From: SZUA-309 sp965233675
GTDB lineage: Bacteria; Pseudomonadota; Gammaproteobacteria; Pseudomonadales; Azotimanducaceae
Assembly: GCA_965233675.1 (NCBI GenBank)
Contig: OZ247498.1
Span: forward strand, 124,001 to 188,000
Direction: 5' to 3'
DNA: 64,000 nt
Shown here: positions 43,443-50,939 of the stretch, piece after piece
How positions within the stretch are numbered: position 1 is the first letter of the stretch
How the letters are laid out: the number at the start of each line of letters is the position of its first letter
The notes under the pieces: generated by a model
Database searches by the model: none
What the model was told of the DNA's origin: nothing
Seen by the model: the letters and a program-made list of their open reading frames with translations, nothing else
Made by a program: the position numbers and the translations under genes

Positions 43443-44357
43443 TTACAGGCCATAAAGATCGGCCCGGTCGATGAGGTTCTGGACGATGCGGATGCTGGCT
43501 GCGTCCACCATCACACCGTCCACGTTGATGGCCCCCTGTCCTTCGTCGAGGGCTGCTTCATAGGCTGCTTTCTGTTTGCGCGCGGAACGGATGGCCTCCG
43601 GGTCAGGGGAGAAAACACGCTGGGCAATTTCCACCTGGCTGGGGTGGATGGCCCATTTGCCGACCATGCCGAGCACGAACGACCGTTCCGCTTCCCTGGT
43701 GTAGCCGTCGGCGTTTCTGAAGTTGGCGTAGGGACCGTCCACCGGGTCGATGCCGTTGGCATGACAGGCGATGGTCATCCTGTAGCGGGGATAGTGCCAG
43801 ACATCCGCCGGGTAACCGCCGGTCTCACCGACGTGGCCGAGTTGCATCTGCTGGCTGGCGGAGTAGTCGCCCATGCCGAAGATCAGGCACTCGAGCCGGT
43901 CGGAGCAGGCGGCGATTTCTTCAACATTCATCATGCCTTCCACTTCTTCGATCAGGCACTCGATGCCGATACGATTTTTCAGCTTCAGTTTCTGTTCGAG
44001 CTGATCGAGCAGCAGATGCACGAACATCACGTCCGCGGCGGATTTCGCCTTGGTCAGCATGATGGTATCGAGTTTCTCGCCGGCGCCGGTCACCACTTCG
44101 ATGATGTCGTCGTGACACCATTCGGTTTCCACATCGTTGATGCGAACGCAGACCGTGCGCGGGGTCCAGTCCAGGCCGTTCAATGCATCCACGATCCTGC
44201 CGCGGGCAGCGGGTTTGGCGCTGGGTGCCACCGCGTCTTCCAGATCGAGAAAGACATGGTCCAGGGCCAGGCCGGAAGCCTTGGTCATCATTTTTTCCGA
44301 GCTGCCGGGTACGGACAGCTGGCAGCGTCGGGCGCGTTTCGGTCGAGTCATGTTCAT
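43443..44357 (-). CDS. HpcH/HpaI-family CoA-ester lyase (malyl/citramalyl-CoA type)
   Basis: A 304-residue TIM-barrel lyase of the CitE/Mcl family: RRCQLSVPGSSEKMM, FLDLEDAVAPSAK (metal-ligand acid), TVCVRIND (CoA/substrate Arg), GIECLIEEVEGMMN and GKWAIHPSQVEIA. Family knowledge: members cleave malyl-CoA, beta-methylmalyl-CoA or citramalyl-CoA to acyl-CoA plus glyoxylate or pyruvate. Neighbouring MaoC hydratases and an acyl-CoA dehydrogenase suggest a beta-methylmalyl-CoA or citramalyl-CoA role. It lies between the acyl-CoA dehydrogenase and the split MaoC pair in the minus-strand operon. Confidence 0.9.
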   Translation of the reverse strand: MNMTRPKRARRCQLSVPGSSEKMMTKASGLALDHVFLDLEDAVAPSAKPAARGRIVDALNGLDWTPRTVCVRINDVETEWCHDDIIEVVTGAGEKLDTIMLTKAKSAADVMFVHLLLDQLEQKLKLKNRIGIECLIEEVEGMMNVEEIAACSDRLECLIFGMGDYSASQQMQLGHVGETGGYPADVWHYPRYRMTIACHANGIDPVDGPYANFRNADGYTREAERSFVLGMVGKWAIHPSQVEIAQRVFSPDPEAIRSARKQKAAYEAALDEGQGAINVDGVMVDAASIRIVQNLIDRADLYGL

Positions 44358-44407
44358 TGCCTTGTTTTAACCTGTCTGGTCTTGCCTTGGTCTGCCGCCT
44401 CGTGGTT

Positions 44408-44881
44408 TCAGTCTGGCCGGCGCTTGATCAGAACCCTGCGTTCCCCTTCGAAGACCACGTTATCGTCCTGGTTCACGCCGAAGTGCCTGAAAGTGACGAT
44501 GCCCGCATCGTCCCGGTCGGCATCCTCGGTGGCCAGAACTTCAGTGTAGGCATAGAGGGTGTCGCCATGAAAGACGGGCGCCTTGAGTCGGATACCGTCG
44601 AGGGAGAGTTCGGCGATGGCGTTTTCACCCGTATCCTGCATGGCGAGGCCGATCACCATTGCGATGGTTACTCCGCCGAACTGCAGGCGCCGGTTCCAGC
44701 CGTCCCGACCCATGGCATTTCTGGCCATGATGTCTTCGTTGAAATGGGCGTCCGCGGTGTTCAACACCTGCAGGGTGATGCCCACATTGTCCTGCTCGCA
44801 CATGGTCTTGCCGCGGGCATGGCGCATGGCCTGGCCAGGCTCGAAGTCTTCGAAGTAGTTGTCGCTGCCAGTGAGGCTCAT
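44408..44881 (-). CDS. MaoC-like hotdog dehydratase, second of adjacent pair
   Basis: A 157-residue single-hotdog protein from the ATG at 44881, which overlaps the stop of the upstream MaoC gene (ATGA); a longer frame to 45082 is an overlap artefact. Segments: YFEDFEPGQAMRHARGKTM, NTADAHFNEDIMARN, LQFGGVTIAMVIGL. The dehydratase aspartate/histidine helix is seen as N-x-A-D-A-H-F-N. Together with the preceding 168-residue hotdog protein it would equal one two-domain mesaconyl-CoA or itaconyl-CoA hydratase, which in other bacteria is a single polypeptide. Confidence 0.88.
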   Translation of the reverse strand: MSLTGSDNYFEDFEPGQAMRHARGKTMCEQDNVGITLQVLNTADAHFNEDIMARNAMGRDGWNRRLQFGGVTIAMVIGLAMQDTGENAIAELSLDGIRLKAPVFHGDTLYAYTEVLATEDADRDDAGIVTFRHFGVNQDDNVVFEGERRVLIKRRPD

Positions 44882-45384
44882 GGGGCTGTCTCCGCTGGTT
44901 TCCGGCGGCGGACCAGATTGGTCCGTTTGAAATCGATGACACAGTCGCCATTCTGGTTGAAGCCTTCCGTATGCCAGGTGACGATGCCGAATCCGGCCTG
45001 CCCCTTGGATTCCCGGGTGCCGATCACGGTGGAGCGGGCGGTGAGTGTGTCGCCTACGTATACGGGTTGCCGGAACTCGCATTCATCCACGCCGAGAAAC
45101 GGACCGCCGCCTTCACTGAGGTCTTCCACGGACATGCCGAACACCGTGTTGAAGACCAGCAGGGGATTTACCACCACCCTGGGATGACCCTCGGCCATGG
45201 CGTAAGGCTCATTGAAGTACAGCGGGCAGAAGGAGAGGGTCTGTGTGGTAAATGCAGCGTTGTCTCCCGAGGTCAGCGTGCGCCCCCAGTGGTGCTCGAA
45301 TACCCGGCCCTCTGTCATGTCCTCGTAGCGGTTGCCCCTGGACTTCAGGACGGCCCGGGTGCGCACGGTTTCGAAGTCGCTCAT
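44878..45384 (-). CDS. MaoC-like hotdog dehydratase, first of adjacent pair
   Basis: A 168-residue hotdog protein: RYEDMTEGRVFEHHWGRTL, a catalytic-type SGDNAAFTTQTLSFCPLYFN, and RQPVYVGDTLTARSTVIGTR. Resembles mesaconyl-CoA hydratase N-terminal halves. It overlaps the upstream MmgE/PrpD gene and the downstream MaoC gene by 4 nt each, so all three are tightly coupled. The likely reaction is hydration of a branched C4-C5 enoyl-CoA for the lyase encoded downstream. Confidence 0.88.
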   Translation of the reverse strand: MSDFETVRTRAVLKSRGNRYEDMTEGRVFEHHWGRTLTSGDNAAFTTQTLSFCPLYFNEPYAMAEGHPRVVVNPLLVFNTVFGMSVEDLSEGGGPFLGVDECEFRQPVYVGDTLTARSTVIGTRESKGQAGFGIVTWHTEGFNQNGDCVIDFKRTNLVRRRKPAETAP

Positions 45385-46721
45385 GCTGCATGCCTCAGTT
45401 GATTGGTCAGTTCTTTCACGCTGGCAAGGTGCTCAAGGTTGCGACAGACCTGGGCCAGGCGTGTGGCGTTGGCCTGGCCGATTCGGGGCGCGGCCAGGGT
45501 CATGAACTTGTTCGTCAGCTTCTGCCACTGCACGTCCAGATCGCGCAGTGGAATGGCGACGTTGACCGCTTCTTCGTAGCGCTGACCGTCAGACGTGCTG
45601 ATCCGCACGATGGTGTCCGGATTACTGGTCTCGTGGGCGTGGACGGTGACCTTGTCCCGGAAGCTCAGCAGGCGCTGATCGCGGGTGATCGAATCATCGA
45701 ACAGATCGATGGCCGCGGTATCCAGATCGCACAGTGCCATGGCTGCGGTCAGCCGGAGGCTGAACTTGGCTTCCAGCCCACTCCCGGGTTCATGAATGTT
45801 GCAGACCCGCAGGTGCCCCTTGTCCACGAAGATATCGATGGTTTCGATGTCCTGGGGGTTGAACTGATTGCTGCCTGCCAGCACCCGGATCGCCTCGATG
45901 GATGAGTGGGTCAGATAGCAGGCGGCGTGGTACTTGAAACAGATGTCCTGGGTGAAGGCGTCCCGGGTCATGGCTTCTTCGAACCGATCCAGGCTGGCGG
46001 TGGCTGCCTGGGTATCCATGAAACCCTGTGCCGCTTCCAGAATGTCCGTACAACTCGTGAAATCCCGTGCTGCCAGATTTGCCGATTGCAGGCCGGTCGC
46101 AGCAGCGTGGCCTGCATGCAGGGGTTTGCACATGGTCCCGAACTGACTTTTAAGGCCCGCGGCGCGGGTCCCGGCGATACCGAGGGCCTGATCTGTCTGC
46201 ATCGCATCCAGATTGAGAAGCACGGCAGCCGCGGCGGCGGCACCGAACGTGCCGAGGGTGCCGGTATTGTGCCAACCGTCTGCATAGTGCGCCGGACCGG
46301 CATAGCGGCCGAGAATGCACTCCACATCGACGCCGGTGCAGAAAGCACGGATCAGGTCGCGACCACTGGCTTCGAGGTGTTCGCCAAGGGCAAGCACCGC
46401 GGGGGCTACAGGAACCGTGGGATGGCCGGACATGGCCGAGTGCACATCGTCATAATCGTGGGCATGCCCCGCGGCTCCGTTGATTAATGCCGCCTGGGTG
46501 GTGGACGCCCGCAGATCTGACCCGATGAGGGTCGACTGAGGGTGGCCACCCTGTTCTTCGGCTTCCTCTCTGAGTATCCGGGTCAGTGGTTCGTTGGCGC
46601 CGGCCAGGGTGACGCCGATGAAATCCATGATTGCCTGCTTCGCGACTTCGCGCGCAGCCTCGGGCATCAGATCGTAGTCGGCCGCGGATACGCGCTCGGC
46701 CAACGACATGGTCGCTTGCAT
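45381..46721 (-). CDS. MmgE/PrpD family protein
   Basis: A 446-residue member of the MmgE/PrpD family, which includes 2-methylcitrate dehydratase and cis-aconitate decarboxylase. Conserved blocks: GAAGHAHDYDDVHSAMSGHP, GWHNTGTLGTFGAA, FGTMCKPLHAGHAA. The Asp/His/Lys residues that line the active site of cis-aconitate decarboxylase (in DYDD, GHP, WHNT and CKPLH) are present, but they are shared across much of the family. First gene of the coupled MaoC/lyase/acyl-CoA dehydrogenase operon. Exact substrate unresolved: methylcitrate, cis-aconitate or another dicarboxylate. Confidence 0.9.
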   Translation of the reverse strand: MQATMSLAERVSAADYDLMPEAAREVAKQAIMDFIGVTLAGANEPLTRILREEAEEQGGHPQSTLIGSDLRASTTQAALINGAAGHAHDYDDVHSAMSGHPTVPVAPAVLALGEHLEASGRDLIRAFCTGVDVECILGRYAGPAHYADGWHNTGTLGTFGAAAAAAVLLNLDAMQTDQALGIAGTRAAGLKSQFGTMCKPLHAGHAAATGLQSANLAARDFTSCTDILEAAQGFMDTQAATASLDRFEEAMTRDAFTQDICFKYHAACYLTHSSIEAIRVLAGSNQFNPQDIETIDIFVDKGHLRVCNIHEPGSGLEAKFSLRLTAAMALCDLDTAAIDLFDDSITRDQRLLSFRDKVTVHAHETSNPDTIVRISTSDGQRYEEAVNVAIPLRDLDVQWQKLTNKFMTLAAPRIGQANATRLAQVCRNLEHLASVKELTNQLRHAA

Positions 46722-46769
46722 TGTGAGTCCCCCTTTGCAGACTATTTACGCTAGCCGCTGAGGAACATC

Positions 46770-47690
46770 ATGGCAAATTCGCAAGCACCGCCTCCAGCAG
46801 ATCCGGAAAACGCGTCGCAAAGCCGCATCTACTGCAGTGAGCACAATCAGACGGAGCCCATGGCCGGCACCGCCGATACCGTGGATGTGTGGCTCTGTCT
46901 GGAGTATCGACCCACCTGGACGGCACAGGCGCAGACAGACAACGCGCTCGCCGAAGAGACCACCCGTTGGCTCGAACGAACGCTGGCAGGGTTTCAGGCC
47001 GACGGGTTGAAGTGCCGGCCGCAATTCATTCGCCAGCCCGAGACCGAATCAGACACGATCCGTCTGCTGCTGACGGTGGCCGGCAGAACCTGGCAGTGGT
47101 CAGAGAACGACTACAGCGCTCTCAGCGCTCTGGACCTGCCGGCCCTGGTCCGCCAGGCGTCGGAAAACCCTGGCGCGCTGGCAGCGATGGCGGAGCGATT
47201 GATTGAACCTCAGTATCTGGTCTGCACCAACGGCCAGCGGGATCTCTGCTGCGCCCGATTCGGGCTGCCCGTCTACACCGCGTTGAGAAATCGGGTTGGC
47301 AACCGGGCCTGGCAGGTAACACATCTGGGTGGACATCGCTTCGCGCCCAACCTGCTGACGCTGCCGGATGCGTGCCTGTATGGCAGGGTCGGCCTGGATG
47401 CGCTGGATGAGTTTCTCGCCGCGAACGAGCAGGGACACCTCGCTTTCGCGAACCTGCGTGGAAGAACCTGTTATCCGCCGGCCGTGCAGGCGGCGGAGGT
47501 GCTGCTTGGCAGAGATGATCTGCGTCTGTTGCATGTGCAGGAGACGGGTGATCGAACCCACGTGCAGTTTGCCGATGATTCCCGGCGATTCGATATCGAA
47601 GTGCAGAAAGCGGAAACCGCCGAGCGGGTGCTCAAGAGCTGTGCGCATGAGACGGAAGTGGAGGTTTATCCGTACGTCCGGGCTGGTTGA
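46770..47690 (+). CDS. Sucrase/ferredoxin-like (Apd1/AIM32-type) protein
   Basis: A 306-residue protein of the sucrase/ferredoxin-like family, which has a thioredoxin-like [2Fe-2S] ferredoxin fold. Signature: LVCTNGQRDLCCARFGLPVY, then THLGGHRFAPNLLTLPDACL. The C-x7-C-C and H-x3-H residues are candidate iron-sulfur ligands. An N-terminal variable region with another cysteine (IYCSEHNQTEP) precedes it. Electron-transfer partner unknown. It is divergent (48 bp) from the MmgE/PrpD operon; GAGGAAC precedes its ATG. The stop codon lies inside a 12-nt tandem repeat. Confidence 0.87.
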   Translation: MANSQAPPPADPENASQSRIYCSEHNQTEPMAGTADTVDVWLCLEYRPTWTAQAQTDNALAEETTRWLERTLAGFQADGLKCRPQFIRQPETESDTIRLLLTVAGRTWQWSENDYSALSALDLPALVRQASENPGALAAMAERLIEPQYLVCTNGQRDLCCARFGLPVYTALRNRVGNRAWQVTHLGGHRFAPNLLTLPDACLYGRVGLDALDEFLAANEQGHLAFANLRGRTCYPPAVQAAEVLLGRDDLRLLHVQETGDRTHVQFADDSRRFDIEVQKAETAERVLKSCAHETEVEVYPYVRAG

Positions 47691-47711
47691 CGGGCTGGTT
47701 GACGGGCTGGT
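47680..47711 (+). repeat. 12-nt tandem repeat at end of sucrase/ferredoxin-like gene
   Basis: Two exact units gggctggttgac and a partial third (gggctggt). The stop codon of the gene is inside unit 1, and an additional stop in the same frame appears in unit 2. Confidence 0.9.
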
Positions 47712-47717
47712 CGAAGC

Positions 47718-48659
47718 TCAGGATTCATTCGAAGGCGGAACGGCCGGCTCTGTCGGTTGTTCTGGCGTCTGATCCTGAAATCGTCGTTCGCCCTGTGGCA
47801 TTCCCTCGGCAACGAACTGCCGTAAGCGCTCGGTCATCGCGTCCAGATCATTTGCGAAATACTCGAGCTGTTCCCGGGCGTTGAATGCTTCTCCGGCGGT
47901 GATCCGATAGGTCTGGCCTGTCTTGTTGAACAGTTCCCGGAAGAGTGTCATATCCCGCAGTTCCTGATGCAGAAAATAGAACAGATAGTAGATCCACGAG
48001 TTGCGACCATCGACGTGCATCGGGATGACCGGGAAATCGTACTTCAAGGCCAGGTTCATGGCTGTGGCCTGCCACGGACGCTCTTTCAGGCCACGGAGCG
48101 TCGGCTGGGCCAGTCGCCCGGAAGGGAAGATGATCACCAGTCGTTCGTCTCTGAACGCGCGAACCATGCTTTTGACGGTTTCCTTGCGGCGTCCGTGTGT
48201 TCGCTTGTCGTCCACCCATTCCACCGGGATGATGAGGTCGGAAAGCCCGGGGGCGGCACGGATGGCGTCCCGGTTGGCGAAGAAAATAACATCCTCGCGG
48301 ATCGCCTTCAGCGCGTCGAAGACGGCGATGCCGTCGGCAATGCCTGCCGGGTGGTTGGGCATGATGATGGCGCCCCCGTGGCGGGGAATGTGCTCTATGC
48401 CATCCGTGAGGACGTTCATGCGAACGCGGTCGCTCACGTAGTGAAAGATCTCCAGGCCGCTCAGGTCTGAGGAATGGTCGACCGCTTCGATGGCCTGTTT
48501 GTAGCCGAGGATCGGCAGAACCGCCGGGCGCAGCAGCCGCCACAGCAGCGGTCTGGCGATCAGTCCGGCCGCCCGTTCCTCGATGAGCACGTCGACGATG
48601 TGCTTGTCCGGGCTTCCGGATTGCTCTTCCTCGGTGGGATGCACGGTATCTTCCGACAT
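47718..48659 (-). CDS. Lysophospholipid acyltransferase-family (PlsC-like) protein
   Basis: A 313-residue acyltransferase. The N-H-x4-D motif is NHPAGIAD, block II is FFANRDAIRAAPG, and the glycerophosphate-binding block reads FPSGRLAQPT rather than FPEGT. It is C-terminally extended with a basic/Gln-rich tail. Probably transfers an acyl chain to a lysophospholipid or related acceptor at the inner membrane; acceptor unknown. It follows the alpha/beta hydrolase gene by 4 bp and is convergent with the sucrase/ferredoxin-like gene. Confidence 0.87.
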   Translation of the reverse strand: MSEDTVHPTEEEQSGSPDKHIVDVLIEERAAGLIARPLLWRLLRPAVLPILGYKQAIEAVDHSSDLSGLEIFHYVSDRVRMNVLTDGIEHIPRHGGAIIMPNHPAGIADGIAVFDALKAIREDVIFFANRDAIRAAPGLSDLIIPVEWVDDKRTHGRRKETVKSMVRAFRDERLVIIFPSGRLAQPTLRGLKERPWQATAMNLALKYDFPVIPMHVDGRNSWIYYLFYFLHQELRDMTLFRELFNKTGQTYRITAGEAFNAREQLEYFANDLDAMTERLRQFVAEGMPQGERRFQDQTPEQPTEPAVPPSNES

Positions 48660-48663
48660 GGCC

Positions 48664-49518
48664 CTATGCCCCCTCTGGTTCTGCGCCGGCGCCTTCGCCG
48701 GTCCGGTCCTCTGCCGCCCTGCAGCGGGCCAGGAACCTGAGTACAGCCTGGTTGAACTGGTCGGGCTGCTCCATATTCATGCCATGGCCCGCATCCATCT
48801 CTTCTATGGTCAGGTGCGGCATGGTACGACGGGCGAACGCTGCCATCTCCGTGAAGCGATTCTCCCTGCTGCCCCGGATCAGGCAGGCCGGCCGGGTATT
48901 CTCCGTCAGACGTTCGCGCTCGGATATCGCCGGTATCGTGATGTCGATGGTGTGTGCAACGCCGGCCGGCTGGTGACTTCGGGCATCTTCCACCAGCGCG
49001 GAACGCACCCTTTGCGGTAGCCGCCAGCCGTGGGCCGGGTGCACGGGGATACGCAGCATGGCAGCCTGGCCACCCTGGCGGATTTTTGCCGCCGATGCAG
49101 TGGCACTGGCTCTGAGCGCTGCCTGACCCTCGGCGTCTGCCAGGCCGGAGGTGGAATTGGTGAACAGGTGGCCGATCACCCGATCGGGATGATCCAGGGC
49201 GTAGCGGAGCGTCAATCCAGCGCCCATGCTGTAGCCGAGCAGAAACCAGCGATCAACGCCCAGTTCCTGGCGGATCGCCTCGAATGCCCGCACATAGTAG
49301 GCGGGTGTGTAACAGTCGGCATCTTCCGGGCTGGGCGAATCATGATGGCCGAACAGTTCCACGGTCACCGGCCTGCACCCTTCGGCCAGTGCGTCCAGGT
49401 TCAGCAGCCACTGTGATCGGCTGGAAAGGAAGCCATGCACCAGAAGGAGGTGAGGACCATTGCCTTCGTGCACGCGCCAGTCGGGAAGCATCACTGGGAG
49501 AAATTCGCTCTTGCTCAA
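48664..49518 (-). CDS. Alpha/beta hydrolase
   Basis: A 284-residue alpha/beta-hydrolase fold protein. Oxyanion LLVHGFLSSRSQW, nucleophile elbow LGYSMGAGLTLRYA, and the catalytic histidine in MDAGHGMNMEQPDQF. Most similar in pattern to MenH-like or generic esterase/lactonase proteins; substrate not assignable. It is the first gene of a two-gene unit with the acyltransferase, 51 bp from the divergent asparaginase-domain gene. Confidence 0.9.
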   Translation of the reverse strand: MSKSEFLPVMLPDWRVHEGNGPHLLLVHGFLSSRSQWLLNLDALAEGCRPVTVELFGHHDSPSPEDADCYTPAYYVRAFEAIRQELGVDRWFLLGYSMGAGLTLRYALDHPDRVIGHLFTNSTSGLADAEGQAALRASATASAAKIRQGGQAAMLRIPVHPAHGWRLPQRVRSALVEDARSHQPAGVAHTIDITIPAISERERLTENTRPACLIRGSRENRFTEMAAFARRTMPHLTIEEMDAGHGMNMEQPDQFNQAVLRFLARCRAAEDRTGEGAGAEPEGA

Positions 49519-49569
49519 TCATCAAAGGGTCCGGATCATCCGGTGCCTCTTCCTCAGAGGAATCAGACG

Positions 49570-50070
49570 ATGACCGATTCAATCGTCATTGTTACCACGG
49601 GCGGCACAATCGACAAGGTGTACTTCGACGCAAAAAGCGAGTTCGAAGTGGGTGATTCTGTGGTCGAACGGCTGCTCAGCCAGGCCCACGTGCGCCAGCC
49701 CCACGAGATTGTGCCGCTGATGAAGAAGGACAGTCTGGAACTGGACGAATCGGATCGGGCAGCAATTCGGGCAGCCATTGCAGACCGCCCGGAGCACCGG
49801 ATCGTGATTACCCACGGCACGGATACCATGACGGAGACCGCGGCGGCCCTCACGGATCTGCCCGGCAGGACGATTGTGCTGACCGGCGCCCTGGCACCCG
49901 CCCGGTTTGCGGAAAGCGATGCGGTCTTCAATGTGGGCATGGCCTTCGGCGCGGTTCAGTCGCTGCCGGCCGGCGTCTACATCTGCATGAACGGTCAGGT
50001 CTTCAGGGCGGCCGAGGTGGTCAAAGACCGGTCCCGGAACGCCTTTGTGCGCCGATCGGAGGCCGGCTGA
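49570..50070 (+). CDS. Short asparaginase N-terminal-domain protein
   Basis: A 166-residue protein from the ATG at 49570, preceded by AGAGGA; the frame extends upstream to 49435 but only over the divergent gene. It matches only the N-terminal domain of L-asparaginases: the first catalytic Thr in VTTGGTIDKVYFD and the second Thr/Asp in THGTDTMTETAAAL, then VLTGALAPARFAESDA. The C-terminal half of a usual 330-residue enzyme is absent. Known short family members exist, so this need not be a broken gene. A tRNA-Arg gene follows by 42 bp. Confidence 0.87.
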   Translation: MTDSIVIVTTGGTIDKVYFDAKSEFEVGDSVVERLLSQAHVRQPHEIVPLMKKDSLELDESDRAAIRAAIADRPEHRIVITHGTDTMTETAAALTDLPGRTIVLTGALAPARFAESDAVFNVGMAFGAVQSLPAGVYICMNGQVFRAAEVVKDRSRNAFVRRSEAG

Positions 50071-50074
50071 GGTG

Positions 50075-50101
50075 TTGCCCGCCCGCGCACTGGGTTATGC
50101 T
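50075..50101 (+). promoter_or_regulatory. Candidate promoter of tRNA-Arg
   Basis: TTGCCC (50075-50080) and TATGCT (50096-50101) separated by 15 bp, with a GC-rich stretch after, directly before the tRNA. Spacing is short, so the call is tentative. Confidence 0.35.
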
Positions 50102-50112
50102 CCAGCCTCTGC

Positions 50113-50189
50113 GCACCTGTAGTTCAACTGGATAGAGCATCGGCCTTCGAAGCCGAGAGTTGTAGGTTCGAGTCCTACCAGGTGCGCCA
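50113..50189 (+). tRNA. tRNA-Arg (anticodon TCG)
   Basis: A complete cloverleaf of 77 nt: acceptor GCACCTG/CAGGTGC, D arm GTTC...GAGC, anticodon stem TCGGC-cttcgaa-GCCGA with anticodon TCG reading CGA, T arm GTAGG-ttcgagt-CCTAC, discriminator G and an encoded CCA end. It lies between the asparaginase-domain gene and an ABC operon. No flanking integrase or duplicated 3' end suggests an integrated element. Confidence 0.97.
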
Positions 50190-50231
50190 GATCCTTCTTG
50201 CCCGCGCCGTGGGGTAGAATCCTGCGCCGTT

Positions 50232-50939
50232 ATGAGCAAGATGAGCGAACAACCAGCACAACCGATCCTGCGCCTGACGGATCTGCAGTTCCGATGGCCG
50301 GACGGGCCCGTGCTGCTCGACATCCCTCAATTCGATCTGATGCCTGGCGAGCGGTTGTTCCTGCATGGCCCGAGCGGCAGTGGCAAATCGACCCTGCTCG
50401 GTCTGATCGCCGGCATCCATCAGCCCCAGACAGGCAGTGTGTGGCTTCAGGGACAGAACCTCACGACACTGCGGGCCAGTGTCCGCGACCGTGTCCGGGG
50501 AAGCGAAATCGGCTATGTGTTTCAGCAGTTCAATCTGGTGCCTTATCTCAGTGTGCTGGAGAACGTTCTGTTGCCGCTGACCTTCTCCGCCGAGCGTCGT
50601 GCCGGAATCCAGGGTGAGCCAGCCCGGCAGGCACTCGATCTGCTCGGGCACCTGGGCATCGATGGCGAGTCGAGTGCGCGCTCACCCGGTGCACTTTCCG
50701 TCGGCCAGCAGCAGCGGGTGGCCGTCGCCCGGGCGCTTCTGGGCAGCCCACCGCTCATCATCTGCGACGAACCCACCTCGGCGCTGGATGCAGATGCCCG
50801 AGATGCGTTTCTCGATCTGTTGATCCGCTCCGTACAGGACAGCAGGTCGGCCTTGCTGTTCGTCAGTCACGATACCGCGCTGGCAACGCACTTCACGCGA
50901 CAACTCGCGTTGCAGGGTGGGAGGCTCGTTTCCGCATGA
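50232..50939 (+). CDS. ABC transporter ATP-binding protein (MacB/LolD-like)
   Basis: A 235-residue ATPase: Walker A GPSGSGKST, Q-loop VFQQFNLVPYLSVLENV, signature LSVGQQQR (S-V-G-Q in place of S-G-G-Q), Walker B IICDEPTSALD, H-loop VSHD. It belongs to the LolCDE/MacB branch, which energises FtsX-type permeases. It overlaps the permease gene by 4 nt. Substrate unclear; with the FtsX-type permease and the ZIP-like protein it may form a metal-related transport module. Confidence 0.93.
   Translation: MSKMSEQPAQPILRLTDLQFRWPDGPVLLDIPQFDLMPGERLFLHGPSGSGKSTLLGLIAGIHQPQTGSVWLQGQNLTTLRASVRDRVRGSEIGYVFQQFNLVPYLSVLENVLLPLTFSAERRAGIQGEPARQALDLLGHLGIDGESSARSPGALSVGQQQRVAVARALLGSPPLIICDEPTSALDADARDAFLDLLIRSVQDSRSALLFVSHDTALATHFTRQLALQGGRLVSA

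Noticed and set aside
44882..45082. Extended N-terminus of the second MaoC protein
   Set aside because: The extension reads antiphase through the first MaoC gene and is Arg/His-rich; the ATGA overlap gives a natural start.
50111..50187. tRNA boundary two bases earlier with GCGCACC acceptor
   Set aside because: That register gives no proper discriminator/CCA; starting at 50113 gives a full 7-bp acceptor, G discriminator and CCA.
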